Origin: Desulfobacterales bacterium
GTDB taxonomy: Bacteria; Desulfobacterota; Desulfobacteria; Desulfobacterales; JARGFK01
Reading direction: 5' to 3'
Assembly (NCBI GenBank): GCA_029211065.1
Contig: JARGFK010000052.1
Coordinates: 1 to 32,013, forward strand
Length of the DNA: 32,013 nucleotides
Shown here: piece after piece, positions 1 to 8,323 of the stretch
How the letters are laid out: each line of letters starts with the position of its first letter
Numbering within the stretch: position 1 is the stretch's first letter
Notes under the pieces: model-generated
The model's database searches: none
Told to the model about the DNA's origin: nothing
Seen by the model: only the letters and a program-made list of their open reading frames with translations
Program-made: the position numbers and the translations under genes

Positions 1-735
1 GGATCAGCTCCTTGAACCGCGGCAGGGTCGTGGATACCTTGGCCATCTGGATATCTGATCTGATCCCGCCGGCTTCGGCTGTGGCCAAAATTTCACTGAC
101 TGCAAACGCGCCTATAATCGCCGGGATAAAATTTATCCCGCCGATGAGCGCCTTTCCGCCGAAGGTAAAGCGCGCGTTACTGGTCATGGGATCGATGCCG
201 ATGGTGGCAACCAGCAAACCGATGGCGCCGGCGATAAACGCTTTGAGCATGTTGTCGCCCCCCAGGGAGGCAATCAACGTCAGGGCCGCAACCCCCAGCG
301 CAAAGTATTCGGGCTGTGAAAACATCAACCCGACTTTAGCAAGTTGCGGGGACACCAGGGTCATGACCATAACGCTGAACAACCCGCCGATGCAACTGCA
401 CATAATGGCGATGCCGAGGGCTTGGGCCGCCTTGCCGGCCTTGGCCATGGGATAGCCGTCAAAACCGGTCACCGAGGCTTCCGGCGCACCGGGCACATTA
501 AATAAAATCGCCGATATGGAACCGCCGAAGGTTCCGCCGCAATACACCGCCGACAGCAGTACCAGCCCGTTGGTCGGTTGCATGGCGAAGGTGAACGGAA
601 TCAGCAATGCGGTGCCCATGGTGGAGTTCAACCCGGGTATCGCCCCTAGGGTGACACCCATCATTACACCGGCAGCGACCAGGAAAAGTCCTGTCGGATT
701 AAACACATTCTGCAACGCTCCCAACCAGATTTCCA
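1..735 (-). CDS. tctA: Tripartite tricarboxylate transporter large permease TctA, 3' truncated by window edge
   Basis: This is the N-terminal 245 codons of a TctA-family permease, the large membrane subunit of a TTT (tripartite tricarboxylate) uptake system; the rest lies off the left edge. The start is the ATG complementary to 733-735 and the product begins MEIWLGALQNVF. Family signatures are visible: an early GAIPGLNSTMGTALL segment, a GGTFGGSISAILFNVPG segment, and the DGYPMAKAGKAAQALG motif that follows it. The sequence is strongly hydrophobic with several predicted membrane spans. It follows tctB with a 26-base gap, giving the order tctC-tctB-tctA on the minus strand. The family imports carboxylates using a periplasmic binding protein. 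The substrate cannot be read from the sequence; the neighbouring glyoxylate/malate genes make a C2-C4 hydroxy- or dicarboxylate plausible. Confidence 0.93.
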
Positions 736-761
736 TTTGATAATGTTCCTTGAGTTACTGT

Positions 762-1259
762 TTAATACAGCAGGTGGCTAATGGACAAAAAAATACCGAT
801 TCCCCGGGGCAGGGGAACATACATAATCTTGGTGAACAGCAGCACGATGCCGAGGGTCAGCGCAAACGGTATCGTAAAAATCCACACCTTGCTTTTTTCA
901 CCCAGAAGGTACATGAACGCGATCATCACAAAAGGGGTCAGAACCAGAAACCCGATGATTTTCAACAAAATGATATAGAGTGCGATCAGCCCCATGGCAG
1001 AGAACAACTGGATTTTGCCCATGTCCAAAGTTGCTGCTGCGGCAGGCAGGAGACCTTTTTTAACCTTTTGAAACACATTAATCGCCACCCCAACACTAAA
1101 CGCCATCAGCAAAACAAGGAGGAGCCTGGGCCAGAAGAACGGCCCAAGACCCCCATAAAGATCAATAAAACCGAACTGATATGTTTCGTGATAGAGGTAA
1201 ATGGCACCGATAATAGTGATCAGGCTGATGACGATTTCGCCTTTAAACAACGCTTTCAA
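762..1259 (-). CDS. tctB: Tripartite tricarboxylate transporter small permease TctB
   Basis: A 165-residue hydrophobic protein of the TctB family, the small membrane subunit of the TTT transporter. Four membrane spans can be read at about residues 8-28, 39-62, 84-120 (long, perhaps two) and 128-150. The region GGLGPFFWPRLLL after the first span is typical of TctB. TctB proteins are poorly conserved, so the assignment also rests on its position: it lies between tctC (25 bases upstream) and tctA (26 bases downstream) in the standard order. It should form the membrane complex with TctA. Confidence 0.88.
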   Translation of the reverse strand: MKALFKGEIVISLITIIGAIYLYHETYQFGFIDLYGGLGPFFWPRLLLVLLMAFSVGVAINVFQKVKKGLLPAAAATLDMGKIQLFSAMGLIALYIILLKIIGFLVLTPFVMIAFMYLLGEKSKVWIFTIPFALTLGIVLLFTKIMYVPLPRGIGIFLSISHLLY

Positions 1260-1284
1260 TACAAGTTACCCCTTTCTGTTTTTT

Positions 1285-2271
1285 TTACTTTTTCTTGGTA
1301 TATCCGAGCTCTTCCAGAATTTCCTTGAAAACAACATATTCAGATTCCCAGAACTTGCCGAATTCCGCCGGTCCCTTCCAGCCCGGACGCAAATCCAGCA
1401 GCGATGCTTTGGCATACGTCTTATAGCTTTTATGATCATAGGCTTTCTTCAATTGTACCGCCACCCAGTCGATGATCGGCTGAGGGGTGCCTTTTTTGAA
1501 CGCCAGGCCTCGCCAGCGGCCCATGGTGATGTCGGCGCCGATCTCTTTGGCAGTGGGAACATCCGGGAATGCTTCCAGGCGTTTTTCGGCGAAAACCACT
1601 ATCGGGATGAGTTTTTTGGCTTCAAGCAGGGAAATGATGGAGCCCGGCTCTTCATGCAAGACATCCAAATGGTTGCCCAGAACCGCGGCATGGGATTCGG
1701 GGGCTTTGTCAAAAGGAATGTATTTAACCTTTATTCCCACTGCTTTGGCAAAACTCATGATGATAATTTCATCCGGGCTGGCCGGGGTGGTGCCGGTGAA
1801 CTGAAGTTTTCCCGGATTGGCCTTGCCATAGGCAATGACATCCTGGATGGTCTTAAATTTTGATTGCGGGCTCACAGAGAACAAGCTTTGGTCCTGCTGC
1901 ACCTGGCAAAGCGGCACGAATTCCTCACTGTAATTTTCGCGACCCAGGACGGTATTGATGAGCTGTTCCGGACTGAAGTTGTAGATGGTATAACCGTCGG
2001 CCGGCTGCGAAAGGACATACTGGGAAGCCTTGACACCGGCGCCGCCGGTCATGTTGGTGATATTGACGGCCGTTCCGAGATTCCGCCGGCCTCGCATCAT
2101 CAGGTTACGCACAAAATTATCGCTGCCGCCGCCGGCACCGTACTGAACCACCACTTCTATGGGCCTGCTGGGGTAGTCTTTGGGTTTGTCGGCAGCCTGG
2201 ATTTGTACCGCTAAAGCCAGAACCATGACAAATGTCACTGTCAAAAATACCAATGATTTTTTCTTAAACAT
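1285..2271 (-). CDS. tctC: Tripartite tricarboxylate transporter substrate-binding protein TctC (Bug family)
   Basis: A 328-residue periplasmic solute-binding protein. It has a clear signal peptide: MFKKK, a hydrophobic stretch to about residue 22, and a likely cleavage site after VQIQA. The mature protein opens with YPSRPIEVVVQYGAGGGSD, the hallmark of the Bug/TctC family, whose ligand pocket lies in that first loop and in later loops such as FTGTTPASPDE. It should capture a carboxylate in the periplasm and pass it to TctAB. It lies 96 bases downstream of the aminotransferase on the same strand, so the two may be co-transcribed. The ligand is not predictable with confidence. Confidence 0.93.
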   Translation of the reverse strand: MFKKKSLVFLTVTFVMVLALAVQIQAADKPKDYPSRPIEVVVQYGAGGGSDNFVRNLMMRGRRNLGTAVNITNMTGGAGVKASQYVLSQPADGYTIYNFSPEQLINTVLGRENYSEEFVPLCQVQQDQSLFSVSPQSKFKTIQDVIAYGKANPGKLQFTGTTPASPDEIIIMSFAKAVGIKVKYIPFDKAPESHAAVLGNHLDVLHEEPGSIISLLEAKKLIPIVVFAEKRLEAFPDVPTAKEIGADITMGRWRGLAFKKGTPQPIIDWVAVQLKKAYDHKSYKTYAKASLLDLRPGWKGPAEFGKFWESEYVVFKEILEELGYTKKK

Positions 2272-2367
2272 AGCCTTTCCTCCCTTTTTAAATGGTTTTT
2301 TTGGATATGGTTACCAGCGCATCTACCTCTGTCGGCAGCGCTCGACCAACACATTATCGGTCATCCT

Positions 2368-3543
2368 TTATTTATTAACAGAACTCTCGAGGTAATCCAT
2401 GGCAGCGGCCACGCCGCCTTTTTTAAACGGCACGCCGGCCAGGGATAAACCCATCTCGACTCCCGCCAGGGTTCCCATCAGCATCAGATCGTTAAAATCC
2501 CCCAGATGCCCGATCCGGAACACCTTGTCTGCAACCTTCCCCAGGCCGTTTCCCAGAGACATGTTGAAATTTTCCAGAATCACCCGGCGCAGACCGTCCG
2601 CACTGTGCCCCGCAGGCATCAGCACCGCCGTCAGCGAACTGCTGTATTCCTTTGGCTCCGCGCACAGCACCTCAAGCCCCCAGGCCCGAACCGCCCGACG
2701 GGTCGCCTCGGCATGCCGATCGTGACGCTGAAAAACATTCGCCAATCCCTCTTCCTCCAGCATCGCAATCGCTTCCCGCAGTCCGTAAAGCAGATTGGTC
2801 GCCGGGGTGGAGGGAAAAAATCCCTTCTTGTTGGGCGCAAACATGCCGTCCCAACTCCAGTAGGATCTCGGCAATTTTGCCGATTGTGACGCCGCAATTG
2901 CTTTAGCACTCACCGCATTGAACCCCAAACCCGGCGGCAGCATCAATCCCTTCTGGGAACAGCCCACCGTGACATCCACCCCCCACTCCTCATGGCGGTA
3001 ATCAATGGATGCCAGCGAAGAGATGGTGTCGACCATAAACAGGGCCGGATGTCCGGCCGCGTCGATGGCCTTGCGGATCTCGGCAATCCGGCTGGCAACT
3101 CCGGTGGACGTTTCATTATGCACCACCATCACGGACTTGATGTGATGATTCTTGTCGGCCGCCAGTTTTTCCCCCACCAACGCCGGATCCACCCCATGAC
3201 GCCAGTCGCTCGGCACAAAATCCACATCCAGTCCCAACCGTACGGCTTTCTGATACCATAAGGTCGCAAAATGGCCGGTTTCGAACATCAACACCTTATC
3301 GCCTGGAGACAACGTGTTGACCAACGCCGCCTCCCATGCTCCGGTCCCGGAAGAAGGATAAATAATTACCGGACCGGAAGTCTTGAAAATACGCTTGATG
3401 CCAGCTAAAACTTCCAAAGACAGACCCGCAAATTCAGGTCCGCGATGATCCATCGTCGGCCGGCACATGGCCCGCAAGACACGCTCCGGCACATTGGTGG
3501 GCCCCGGTATCTGTAAAAAATGTCGTCCAGCTTGTCCAGTCAC
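2368..3543 (-). CDS. Class V aminotransferase, serine/alanine/aspartate-glyoxylate aminotransferase type
   Basis: A 391-residue PLP enzyme of the glyoxylate aminotransferase group (fold type I, class V). The N terminus carries the typical IPGPTNVPERVLRAM and DHRGPEF motifs. PSSGTGAWEAAL at about 63-74 binds the cofactor phosphate, and the PLP lysine is K198 in VGCSQKGLMLPPG. Enzymes of this group convert glyoxylate to glycine using serine, alanine or aspartate; BhcA, the aspartate-glyoxylate enzyme of the beta-hydroxyaspartate cycle, belongs here too, so the amino donor is uncertain. It starts with GTG, preceded by AGGAG nine bases upstream. Its placement beside malyl-CoA lyase and glycolate dehydrogenase genes fits glyoxylate handling. 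It heads the leftward group that continues into tctCBA. Confidence 0.88.
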   Translation of the reverse strand: MTGQAGRHFLQIPGPTNVPERVLRAMCRPTMDHRGPEFAGLSLEVLAGIKRIFKTSGPVIIYPSSGTGAWEAALVNTLSPGDKVLMFETGHFATLWYQKAVRLGLDVDFVPSDWRHGVDPALVGEKLAADKNHHIKSVMVVHNETSTGVASRIAEIRKAIDAAGHPALFMVDTISSLASIDYRHEEWGVDVTVGCSQKGLMLPPGLGFNAVSAKAIAASQSAKLPRSYWSWDGMFAPNKKGFFPSTPATNLLYGLREAIAMLEEEGLANVFQRHDRHAEATRRAVRAWGLEVLCAEPKEYSSSLTAVLMPAGHSADGLRRVILENFNMSLGNGLGKVADKVFRIGHLGDFNDLMLMGTLAGVEMGLSLAGVPFKKGGVAAAMDYLESSVNK

Positions 3544-3824
3544 CGCAATTAACTCCTCTCAATCACACTGTTTGATATCTAAAAATTTTAAATCAATTGT
3601 ATCCAAATATTATGCTTTCTGTAGTTGATAAATTTTCTAAGCCATCCGCCTGTAAATGTCAATAGTATTTTTAATTATTTATTCATAATAGATTACAATA
3701 TGTTACCGCATAATATTTATTATTCACAAAAAATATTAATGAAAAATATTAATGAAAAATAATATTTTCAAAATGCAGATAAAGGTTATGAAAATTTACT
3801 TTGGATACAATTTTACAAGACTAT
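3544..3824. promoter_or_regulatory. AT-rich spacer with inverted pair of operator-like sites
   Basis: This 281-base spacer between the aminotransferase start and the oad terminator has no plausible gene and is very AT-rich. A perfect 13-base inverted pair is present: AATTGTATCCAAA at 3595-3607 and TTTGGATACAATT at 3800-3812, with centres about 205 bases apart. The core TTGGATACAA resembles operators of FCD-type GntR regulators. The copy at 3595-3607 lies close upstream of the aminotransferase gene, where a promoter is expected, so it may control the leftward aminotransferase-tct group, possibly by looping. A near-exact direct repeat of about 14 bases (AAATATTAATGAA) occurs near 3729-3758. Promoter boxes are not clear. 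Confidence 0.45.
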
Positions 3825-3861
3825 AAAAAAAACCCGCAGCTGATAAAAGCTGCGGGTTTTT
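3825..3861 (-). terminator. Rho-independent terminator of the oad operon
   Basis: A perfect 14-base stem, AAAAACCCGCAGCT at 3828-3841 and its complement at 3848-3861, surrounds a six-base loop. A-rich sequence at 3825-3832 becomes a U tract in the minus-strand transcript. It lies 21 bases past the oadB stop codon. The symmetry would also let it work on the plus strand. Confidence 0.9.
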
Positions 3862-3881
3862 AAAATAATAAATTAGGGGTA

Positions 3882-5009
3882 TTATCCCAGCAGCGCCAGG
3901 AAGACCCCGGCTGCCACGGCTGAACCGATAACGCCGGCCACATTGGGACCCATGGCCTGCATCAGTGGATTGACTTCACCGTTGGTATGGTCTGATACGA
4001 ATTTTTGAACCACCCGGGCTGCCATGGGAACGGCTGAAACGCCGGCCGCGCCGATGCAGGGATTTATCTTCTTGTCTTTCGCCAGAAACAAATTAATGAA
4101 CTTTGCAAAAATAACACCGCCGGCGGTGCTGAAGGAAAACGCCACCAGTCCCATGAGCAGAATCTGAATCGTCTGCACCGTGAGAAAGTGCTCGCTGTCC
4201 ATGGTGGCGCCCACCGCCAGGCCCAGAAAGATGGTCACGATATCAATGAGCGCGCTGCCGGCGGTCTTTTTCAGCCGTTCGGTCACGCCGCATTCCCTCA
4301 GCAGGTTGCCGAACATGAGCATGCCGATGAGGGGCGCGCATGAGGGAATGGCCAGTGACGCCAGGATTCCCGTGGCAATCGGAAATATTATCACCGCTGT
4401 TTTAGAGACCGGTTTGGTCTGGGGCATATCGATGGCCCGCTCCTTTTGAGTGGTGAGCCATTTGATGATGGGAGGCTGAATGATGGGTACCAGCGACATG
4501 TAGCTGTATGCCGCCACCGCAATGGGCCCCAGCAGGTGCGGCGCCAGCAGGGTTGCCAGGTAAATCGATGTGGGCCCGTCTGCGCCGCCGATAATACCGA
4601 TGGCTGCGGCTTCCTGATAGGTAAAACCAAAAATATAAGCCGCGCCGAGTGCGGCGGAAAATATGCCCAGCTGGGCGGCTGCGCCCAGCAGAAATGTCAG
4701 CGGACGGCCCAGGAGCGGCCTGAAATCCGTCAACACCCCGACCCCCATGAAAATAACGGGGGGCAGGAGTTGGGTTTTGATGCCGCTGCGGTAGATAAAA
4801 TTCATCACGCCCTGACCGTAGGATCCCATGTCCCCCAGCGGGAGATTTGCCAGGAGTGTCCCGAATCCGATCGGAATCAGCAAAAGCGGTTCATACCCTT
4901 TGGTAATCGCAAGATAAATAAGGGTTCCGGCCACAATAAACATGACAAGGGTTCCCCATGTCAGGTTGGCGAAACCCGATTTTAAAACTAATTCAGCAAT
5001 GGTTTCCAT
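3882..5009 (-). CDS. oadB: Sodium-ion-translocating oxaloacetate decarboxylase, beta subunit
   Basis: A 375-residue integral membrane protein of the OadB/MmdB/GcdB family, which couples decarboxylation of carboxybiotin to Na+ export. The Na+-site and proton-pathway signatures are present: GGADGPTSIYLAT with D144 (the equivalent of Asp203 in the Klebsiella protein), AAYSYMSLVPIIQPP with tyrosines at 168 and 170, and the C-terminal GPNVAGVIGSAVAAG with the conserved N, G and S. Many hydrophobic spans are visible. The start lies 3 bases after the oadA stop codon, so translation is probably coupled. It is the last gene of the regulator-oadG-oadA-oadB operon and is followed by a strong terminator. 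With OadA it would turn oxaloacetate into pyruvate and CO2 and store the energy as a Na+ gradient. Confidence 0.95.
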   Translation of the reverse strand: METIAELVLKSGFANLTWGTLVMFIVAGTLIYLAITKGYEPLLLIPIGFGTLLANLPLGDMGSYGQGVMNFIYRSGIKTQLLPPVIFMGVGVLTDFRPLLGRPLTFLLGAAAQLGIFSAALGAAYIFGFTYQEAAAIGIIGGADGPTSIYLATLLAPHLLGPIAVAAYSYMSLVPIIQPPIIKWLTTQKERAIDMPQTKPVSKTAVIIFPIATGILASLAIPSCAPLIGMLMFGNLLRECGVTERLKKTAGSALIDIVTIFLGLAVGATMDSEHFLTVQTIQILLMGLVAFSFSTAGGVIFAKFINLFLAKDKKINPCIGAAGVSAVPMAARVVQKFVSDHTNGEVNPLMQAMGPNVAGVIGSAVAAGVFLALLG

Positions 5010-5012
5010 TGA

Positions 5013-6905
5013 TCAACCTTTTTTCGCAATCATTAGAATTGGTTTCGAAGCATCCAGTTCATCTCCAATGCGAGCCTGAACGGATGCAACCACACCGTCC
5101 ACCGGAGATTTGATATCATGGTTGGCCTTCATGGCTTCAACCGCCGCAACCACCTGTCCCTTGGTAACCGTGTCCCCGGCCTTAACCTTAATGTCCACCA
5201 GCTCCACCGATCCGGCGAACTTTGTGTAAACCGGAACTTCCTGGCCGGAAGCTGTTGGCGGCGCCGCCGGTGCGACAGCCGTTGGAGCCGGAGCAGCAGG
5301 AGCGGTCGCCGGAGGGGTGTCCGCTGCGGTGACAGGTTCCACGGTCACTAAAAAGCAGCGGGAGTTTCCGCCTTCGACAACGGTGCAGCGGGTTGTCATG
5401 GGCATCATATCCGAAGGCGCCACCGCCAGCCTCATTGCGGGGGCTTTTTCCTCAGCCGGTTTGGGTTCCTCTTTCTTTTTCAGCGGCACATCGATCTTGC
5501 CCTTGCCCTGCAGGAGCCGCATCCCCTCGTTTGTTTCAAATTTCTTGCCGGGAACCATTGCCGATATCACCAGAAATATATTTTTTTCGGTAACCGGCAG
5601 TTTGTTTTCTTCTAAGGCCTTTTTAGCTTCCGGGATATTATCGGCTGCCGCCTCTAACGGATCCCCTTCAAACGGCGGGAGCTTGAGTTGTTCGGAAGCG
5701 ATTTTCACCACGGCGGGATCAGAGGGCAGCGGCGTTTTGCCGAAATAGCCGAGAACCGCCCGGCCGTAACCGCCTTCGATGGTTTTCCAGCGGCCGTAAA
5801 GAACATTGTTAAATGCCTGCAGCCAGTACTGCTGGCTTCCGGGAGTGACGCTGGTCCAGGCGCCGCCGGCCTCAACCACCACCGGAAACTCCGCCAGAAT
5901 TTCACCATATTTATCCAGCAATCCGGCTTTTACCATCATATGAACATTGGGACCAATGGCGCCGCCCGGCATGGGGAAGGCAATCACCCTGGCATCGGCC
6001 ATGGTGGTTACCGGATTGAAATCATAATCCGCCAATCCTTCGTTCAGCAGATTCTCCACCATCTGTACCTTGGAAACATCCAGATCCAGTTCGAAGCCGG
6101 TCCCTTTGAGCGCATGCGCCATGGACCGTACGTCCGGCTGGACCGTCCCGCTGGCCAGAGGCCGGACGGACAGGTCAACCCCATCGGCGCCGCCGGCGAT
6201 GGAGGCCATATACTGCGACACCGCCATACTGGCCGTATCATGGGTATGGGCCCACAGCGGCATTTCCGGCGGCATGATTTTTCGCATGCCGATCGCCGTA
6301 TCATAAAATGTTTTGGGATCGGTCGTACCGCTGGCATCTTTCATACAGATGCTGTCCACCCGCATCCCGCTGTCCAGGATCTTTTTGCCGATCCCGACAT
6401 AAAATTCGGCCGTATGGACCTTGTCCGACTTAAAGGGAAGCCCCATCATGGCAATACAGGCCTGATGATGCATACCGGACTCGATAATCGGCTGGCCGGT
6501 TTTATATAAAAGCTCTGTATCGTTCATGTAATCGAAATTGCGATCCCATGTGGTCCCATGGGCTTTCATCAGCTTCGCCTGCAATTTAAGCGCTTCGGTA
6601 TTTTGCGCCTGCAGGGTCACGCCTGAGATCGACCGCGTCAGGATTTGCAGATCCACATCCGGACCGACGGCATCCCGCATTTTTTGCATGGTCTCAAACG
6701 GGTCTTCTCCCAGATAAAAGAACGGCGCCTGGTAGCGTGCGCCACCGCCGAACTCCATATGTCTGACGCCCATTTCTTTAGCGGCATATTCCATCGCCGG
6801 CAGGTAATTTTCGAGCTTTACCTTTCCGCCGAAAGAGCTTTGAAGTCCATCCCGAAAGGGCGTTAGCATCACGCGTATTGTTTTGGGTTTCTGTGTATAA
6901 ATCAT
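5013..6905 (-). CDS. oadA: Oxaloacetate decarboxylase alpha subunit: carboxyltransferase plus biotinyl domain (divergent)
   Basis: A 630-residue protein with an HMGL-like TIM-barrel carboxyltransferase domain (about 8-290), a PYC/OADA conserved domain (to about 475), an Ala/Pro-rich linker (about 520-555) and a C-terminal biotinyl domain. Expected active-site residues are present: metal ligands D19, H220 and H222, and carboxylated lysine K189 in ICMKDASG. The biotin lysine is K593 in EAMKANHD. The length is in the usual OadA range. Several motifs differ from classical OadA: RDGLQSSFG replaces the usual RDAHQS type, EFGGGARYQ replaces the EVWGGATFD type, and EAMKA replaces EAMKM. It is therefore a distant member, and another 2-oxoacid or acyl-CoA substrate is possible. 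Position between oadG and oadB and the malate-forming neighbours favour oxaloacetate. Confidence 0.87.
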   Translation of the reverse strand: MIYTQKPKTIRVMLTPFRDGLQSSFGGKVKLENYLPAMEYAAKEMGVRHMEFGGGARYQAPFFYLGEDPFETMQKMRDAVGPDVDLQILTRSISGVTLQAQNTEALKLQAKLMKAHGTTWDRNFDYMNDTELLYKTGQPIIESGMHHQACIAMMGLPFKSDKVHTAEFYVGIGKKILDSGMRVDSICMKDASGTTDPKTFYDTAIGMRKIMPPEMPLWAHTHDTASMAVSQYMASIAGGADGVDLSVRPLASGTVQPDVRSMAHALKGTGFELDLDVSKVQMVENLLNEGLADYDFNPVTTMADARVIAFPMPGGAIGPNVHMMVKAGLLDKYGEILAEFPVVVEAGGAWTSVTPGSQQYWLQAFNNVLYGRWKTIEGGYGRAVLGYFGKTPLPSDPAVVKIASEQLKLPPFEGDPLEAAADNIPEAKKALEENKLPVTEKNIFLVISAMVPGKKFETNEGMRLLQGKGKIDVPLKKKEEPKPAEEKAPAMRLAVAPSDMMPMTTRCTVVEGGNSRCFLVTVEPVTAADTPPATAPAAPAPTAVAPAAPPTASGQEVPVYTKFAGSVELVDIKVKAGDTVTKGQVVAAVEAMKANHDIKSPVDGVVASVQARIGDELDASKPILMIAKKG

Positions 6906-6926
6906 TTCGCCTCCTCTATTTATTAT

Positions 6927-7154
6927 TTATTTAATCTCTTCAATTTTAGAAACCTTCGTTCCCGGATACAGGCGCGCATATGTTGAACTCACGGCCGCAT
7001 AAACAACCGCGTCGTCTGATCCGGCAGCTTTGGCTATAATTTTCTTTCCCGGAAAAATCAATGTAATCACATGCATCGTAACGGCCAGAAAGGTCAAGAC
7101 GCTAAAGACCCCCACAAACGATGAAACACATATCCATAAAAGTTTTGTGTCCAC
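6927..7154 (-). CDS. oadG: Oxaloacetate decarboxylase gamma subunit (OadG family)
   Basis: A 75-residue protein with one N-terminal membrane span (about residues 6-31) followed by a short charged, cytoplasmic tail. This is the usual layout of OadG-type small subunits, which anchor the alpha subunit to the membrane beta subunit. Sequence conservation in this family is low, so the call leans on size, topology and position: it lies directly upstream of oadA (21-base gap), and the order gamma-alpha-beta matches known oad operons. It begins 45 bases after the end of the regulator gene. Confidence 0.8.
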   Translation of the reverse strand: MDTKLLWICVSSFVGVFSVLTFLAVTMHVITLIFPGKKIIAKAAGSDDAVVYAAVSSTYARLYPGTKVSKIEEIK

Positions 7155-7199
7155 AATTTTACCTCATGATATTTTGAACTTTAAAAAACGGTTACAACG

Positions 7200-7910
7200 T
7201 TACCGGCTGTTCACCAGTTCCTTGATCCGGGTCTCGACATATTCGAGGTGCTCAAGGATTTTTTCCCTGGCCGCGTCCGGATTTTTTACCTTTATCGCCT
7301 GGACAATATCCTGATGTTGATGATAGACATCATTATAATTGATGTTTTGAAAGTATTTCCCGATGGATTCCCGGATTATATCATATATCGTAAACATGAT
7401 ATGCGTTTGTATTTTGTTGTGCGTCGCTTCGGAAATGGCCAGGTGGAAATCCGCGTCAACCTTTTCAATGACAAAATCATGATCCCCGATCTTTTCTTTC
7501 AAGGACGCAACATTTTTCTCCAGGCGCTCGATGTCCGCCGGCGTTGCCCGTTTAGCGGCATAATACGCATTCCAGGCTTCAATGGCTTTGCGCACCTCGA
7601 TCAACTCGAAGACGACCATGATATCATCCTTTAAGAGTTGATGCAGCGGATCCAGCATCCGTCCGGACGCCAGCGACTTTACAATGGTCCGATTTCCCTT
7701 GGAAGCTTCCAGGAATCCCATTCCGATCAGCGACTTGAGCGCCTCCCGAATGGACGGCCGGCTGACATTTAATAAATGCATCAGCTCTCTTTCCGGGGGC
7801 AACGGATCGCCGGGTTTCAATTCCCCTTCAATGATCAGTGTTTTGATCTGGCTGGAAATTTTGACTGAAAGTTTTTCCTGTTTGATCGGCCTAAACATTT
7901 GTCTGTCCAT
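7200..7910 (-). CDS. GntR-family transcriptional regulator, FadR/GlcC/LldR subfamily (wHTH + FCD domain)
   Basis: A 236-residue regulator. Residues about 5-75 form a winged helix-turn-helix with the GntR signature (LPPERELMHLLNVSRPSIREALKSL). Residues about 85-230 form an FCD ligand-binding domain; its usual metal-binding residues are visible as D and H in DADFHLAIS, H in YHQHQDI and H in EHLEYV. The subfamily includes GlcC and LldR, which sense glycolate or lactate; that fits the neighbouring genes, but the ligand is inferred. I place the start at the ATG complementary to 7908-7910, because GGGAGAGG directly precedes it; an ATG 12 bases further upstream lies inside that ribosome site. It is the first gene of the oad operon and is divergent from the malate-CoA ligase operon. 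Operator candidates at 7925, 8198 and 8268 suggest control of both directions, including itself. Confidence 0.9.
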   Translation of the reverse strand: MDRQMFRPIKQEKLSVKISSQIKTLIIEGELKPGDPLPPERELMHLLNVSRPSIREALKSLIGMGFLEASKGNRTIVKSLASGRMLDPLHQLLKDDIMVVFELIEVRKAIEAWNAYYAAKRATPADIERLEKNVASLKEKIGDHDFVIEKVDADFHLAISEATHNKIQTHIMFTIYDIIRESIGKYFQNINYNDVYHQHQDIVQAIKVKNPDAAREKILEHLEYVETRIKELVNSR

Positions 7911-7924
7911 GTCCTCTCCCATAT

Positions 7925-7943
7925 TGGACTGACCATTATACCA
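7925..7943 (-). promoter_or_regulatory. Extended -10 promoter and operator for the regulator-oad operon
   Basis: On the minus strand the sequence TGGTATAAT (7935-7943) is an extended -10 element. It is followed at once by TGGTCAGTCCA (7925-7935), an imperfect TGG-N5-CCA dyad of the FadR/PdhR type. A protein bound there would cover the transcription start, so autorepression is likely. The same composite order recurs at 31338-31356. Confidence 0.6.
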
Positions 7944-8197
7944 AATTCGATTTATATAGTTTGGCTATGTATCAACGTTCCGATAAAATTGTCAATCAAA
8001 AAAAACATTATTGTACTGAATTATGCTGAAATGGATTTTTCGACGATATTTTTGGTTGCGCTATCCCGGCTGCTACTTGTAAAAGTGCTGAAATCTAATT
8101 ATTATCAACACGCCCTTTTGCCGGAATTTCAGGTTGAAAGAAAGCCCTGTCCGATATAAATCCCCGTCGTTCAGCTCATTCTCAGGTACGCAGCCGT

Positions 8198-8208
8198 TGG
8201 ACTGACCA
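8198..8208. promoter_or_regulatory. Second copy of the TGGACTGACCA operator
   Basis: An exact 11-base copy of the site at 7925-7935 lies in the divergent region, 30 bases upstream of the TTGACA box of the malate-CoA ligase promoter. The TGG-N5-CCA form matches FadR-subfamily operators. The rest of the 7923-8323 gap holds no plausible gene. Confidence 0.55.
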
Positions 8209-8227
8209 TTTTTTTTGGAAAAATTAC

Positions 8228-8278
8228 TTGACAGCTAAAAATTTTTCATGCAAATGTTCAGGGTAAATGGTCTTACCA
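8228..8278 (+). promoter_or_regulatory. Promoter and FadR-type operator of the malate-CoA ligase operon
   Basis: A perfect -35 box TTGACA lies at 8228-8233; the -10 region near 8251-8257 is weak. TGGTCTTACCA at 8268-8278 is a perfect TGGT-N3-ACCA dyad, the core recognised by FadR-subfamily regulators such as PdhR and LldR. Its place near the expected transcription start suggests repression released by an inducer. The AAATTACTTGACA stretch is repeated at the right end of the window. Confidence 0.7.
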
Positions 8279-8323
8279 AACAAAAAGTAAAAAAACAAAA
8301 ACCAATTTCCAAATGGAGGCATT

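Noticed and set aside
2308-2316. TGGTTACCA palindrome upstream of tctC as a regulator site
   Set aside because: The half sites are one base apart rather than three, so it does not fit the FadR-type operator.
7899-8159. Short plus-strand open frame in the divergent promoter region
   Set aside because: It has no family features, overlaps the regulator start and the operator, and has a poor translation signal.
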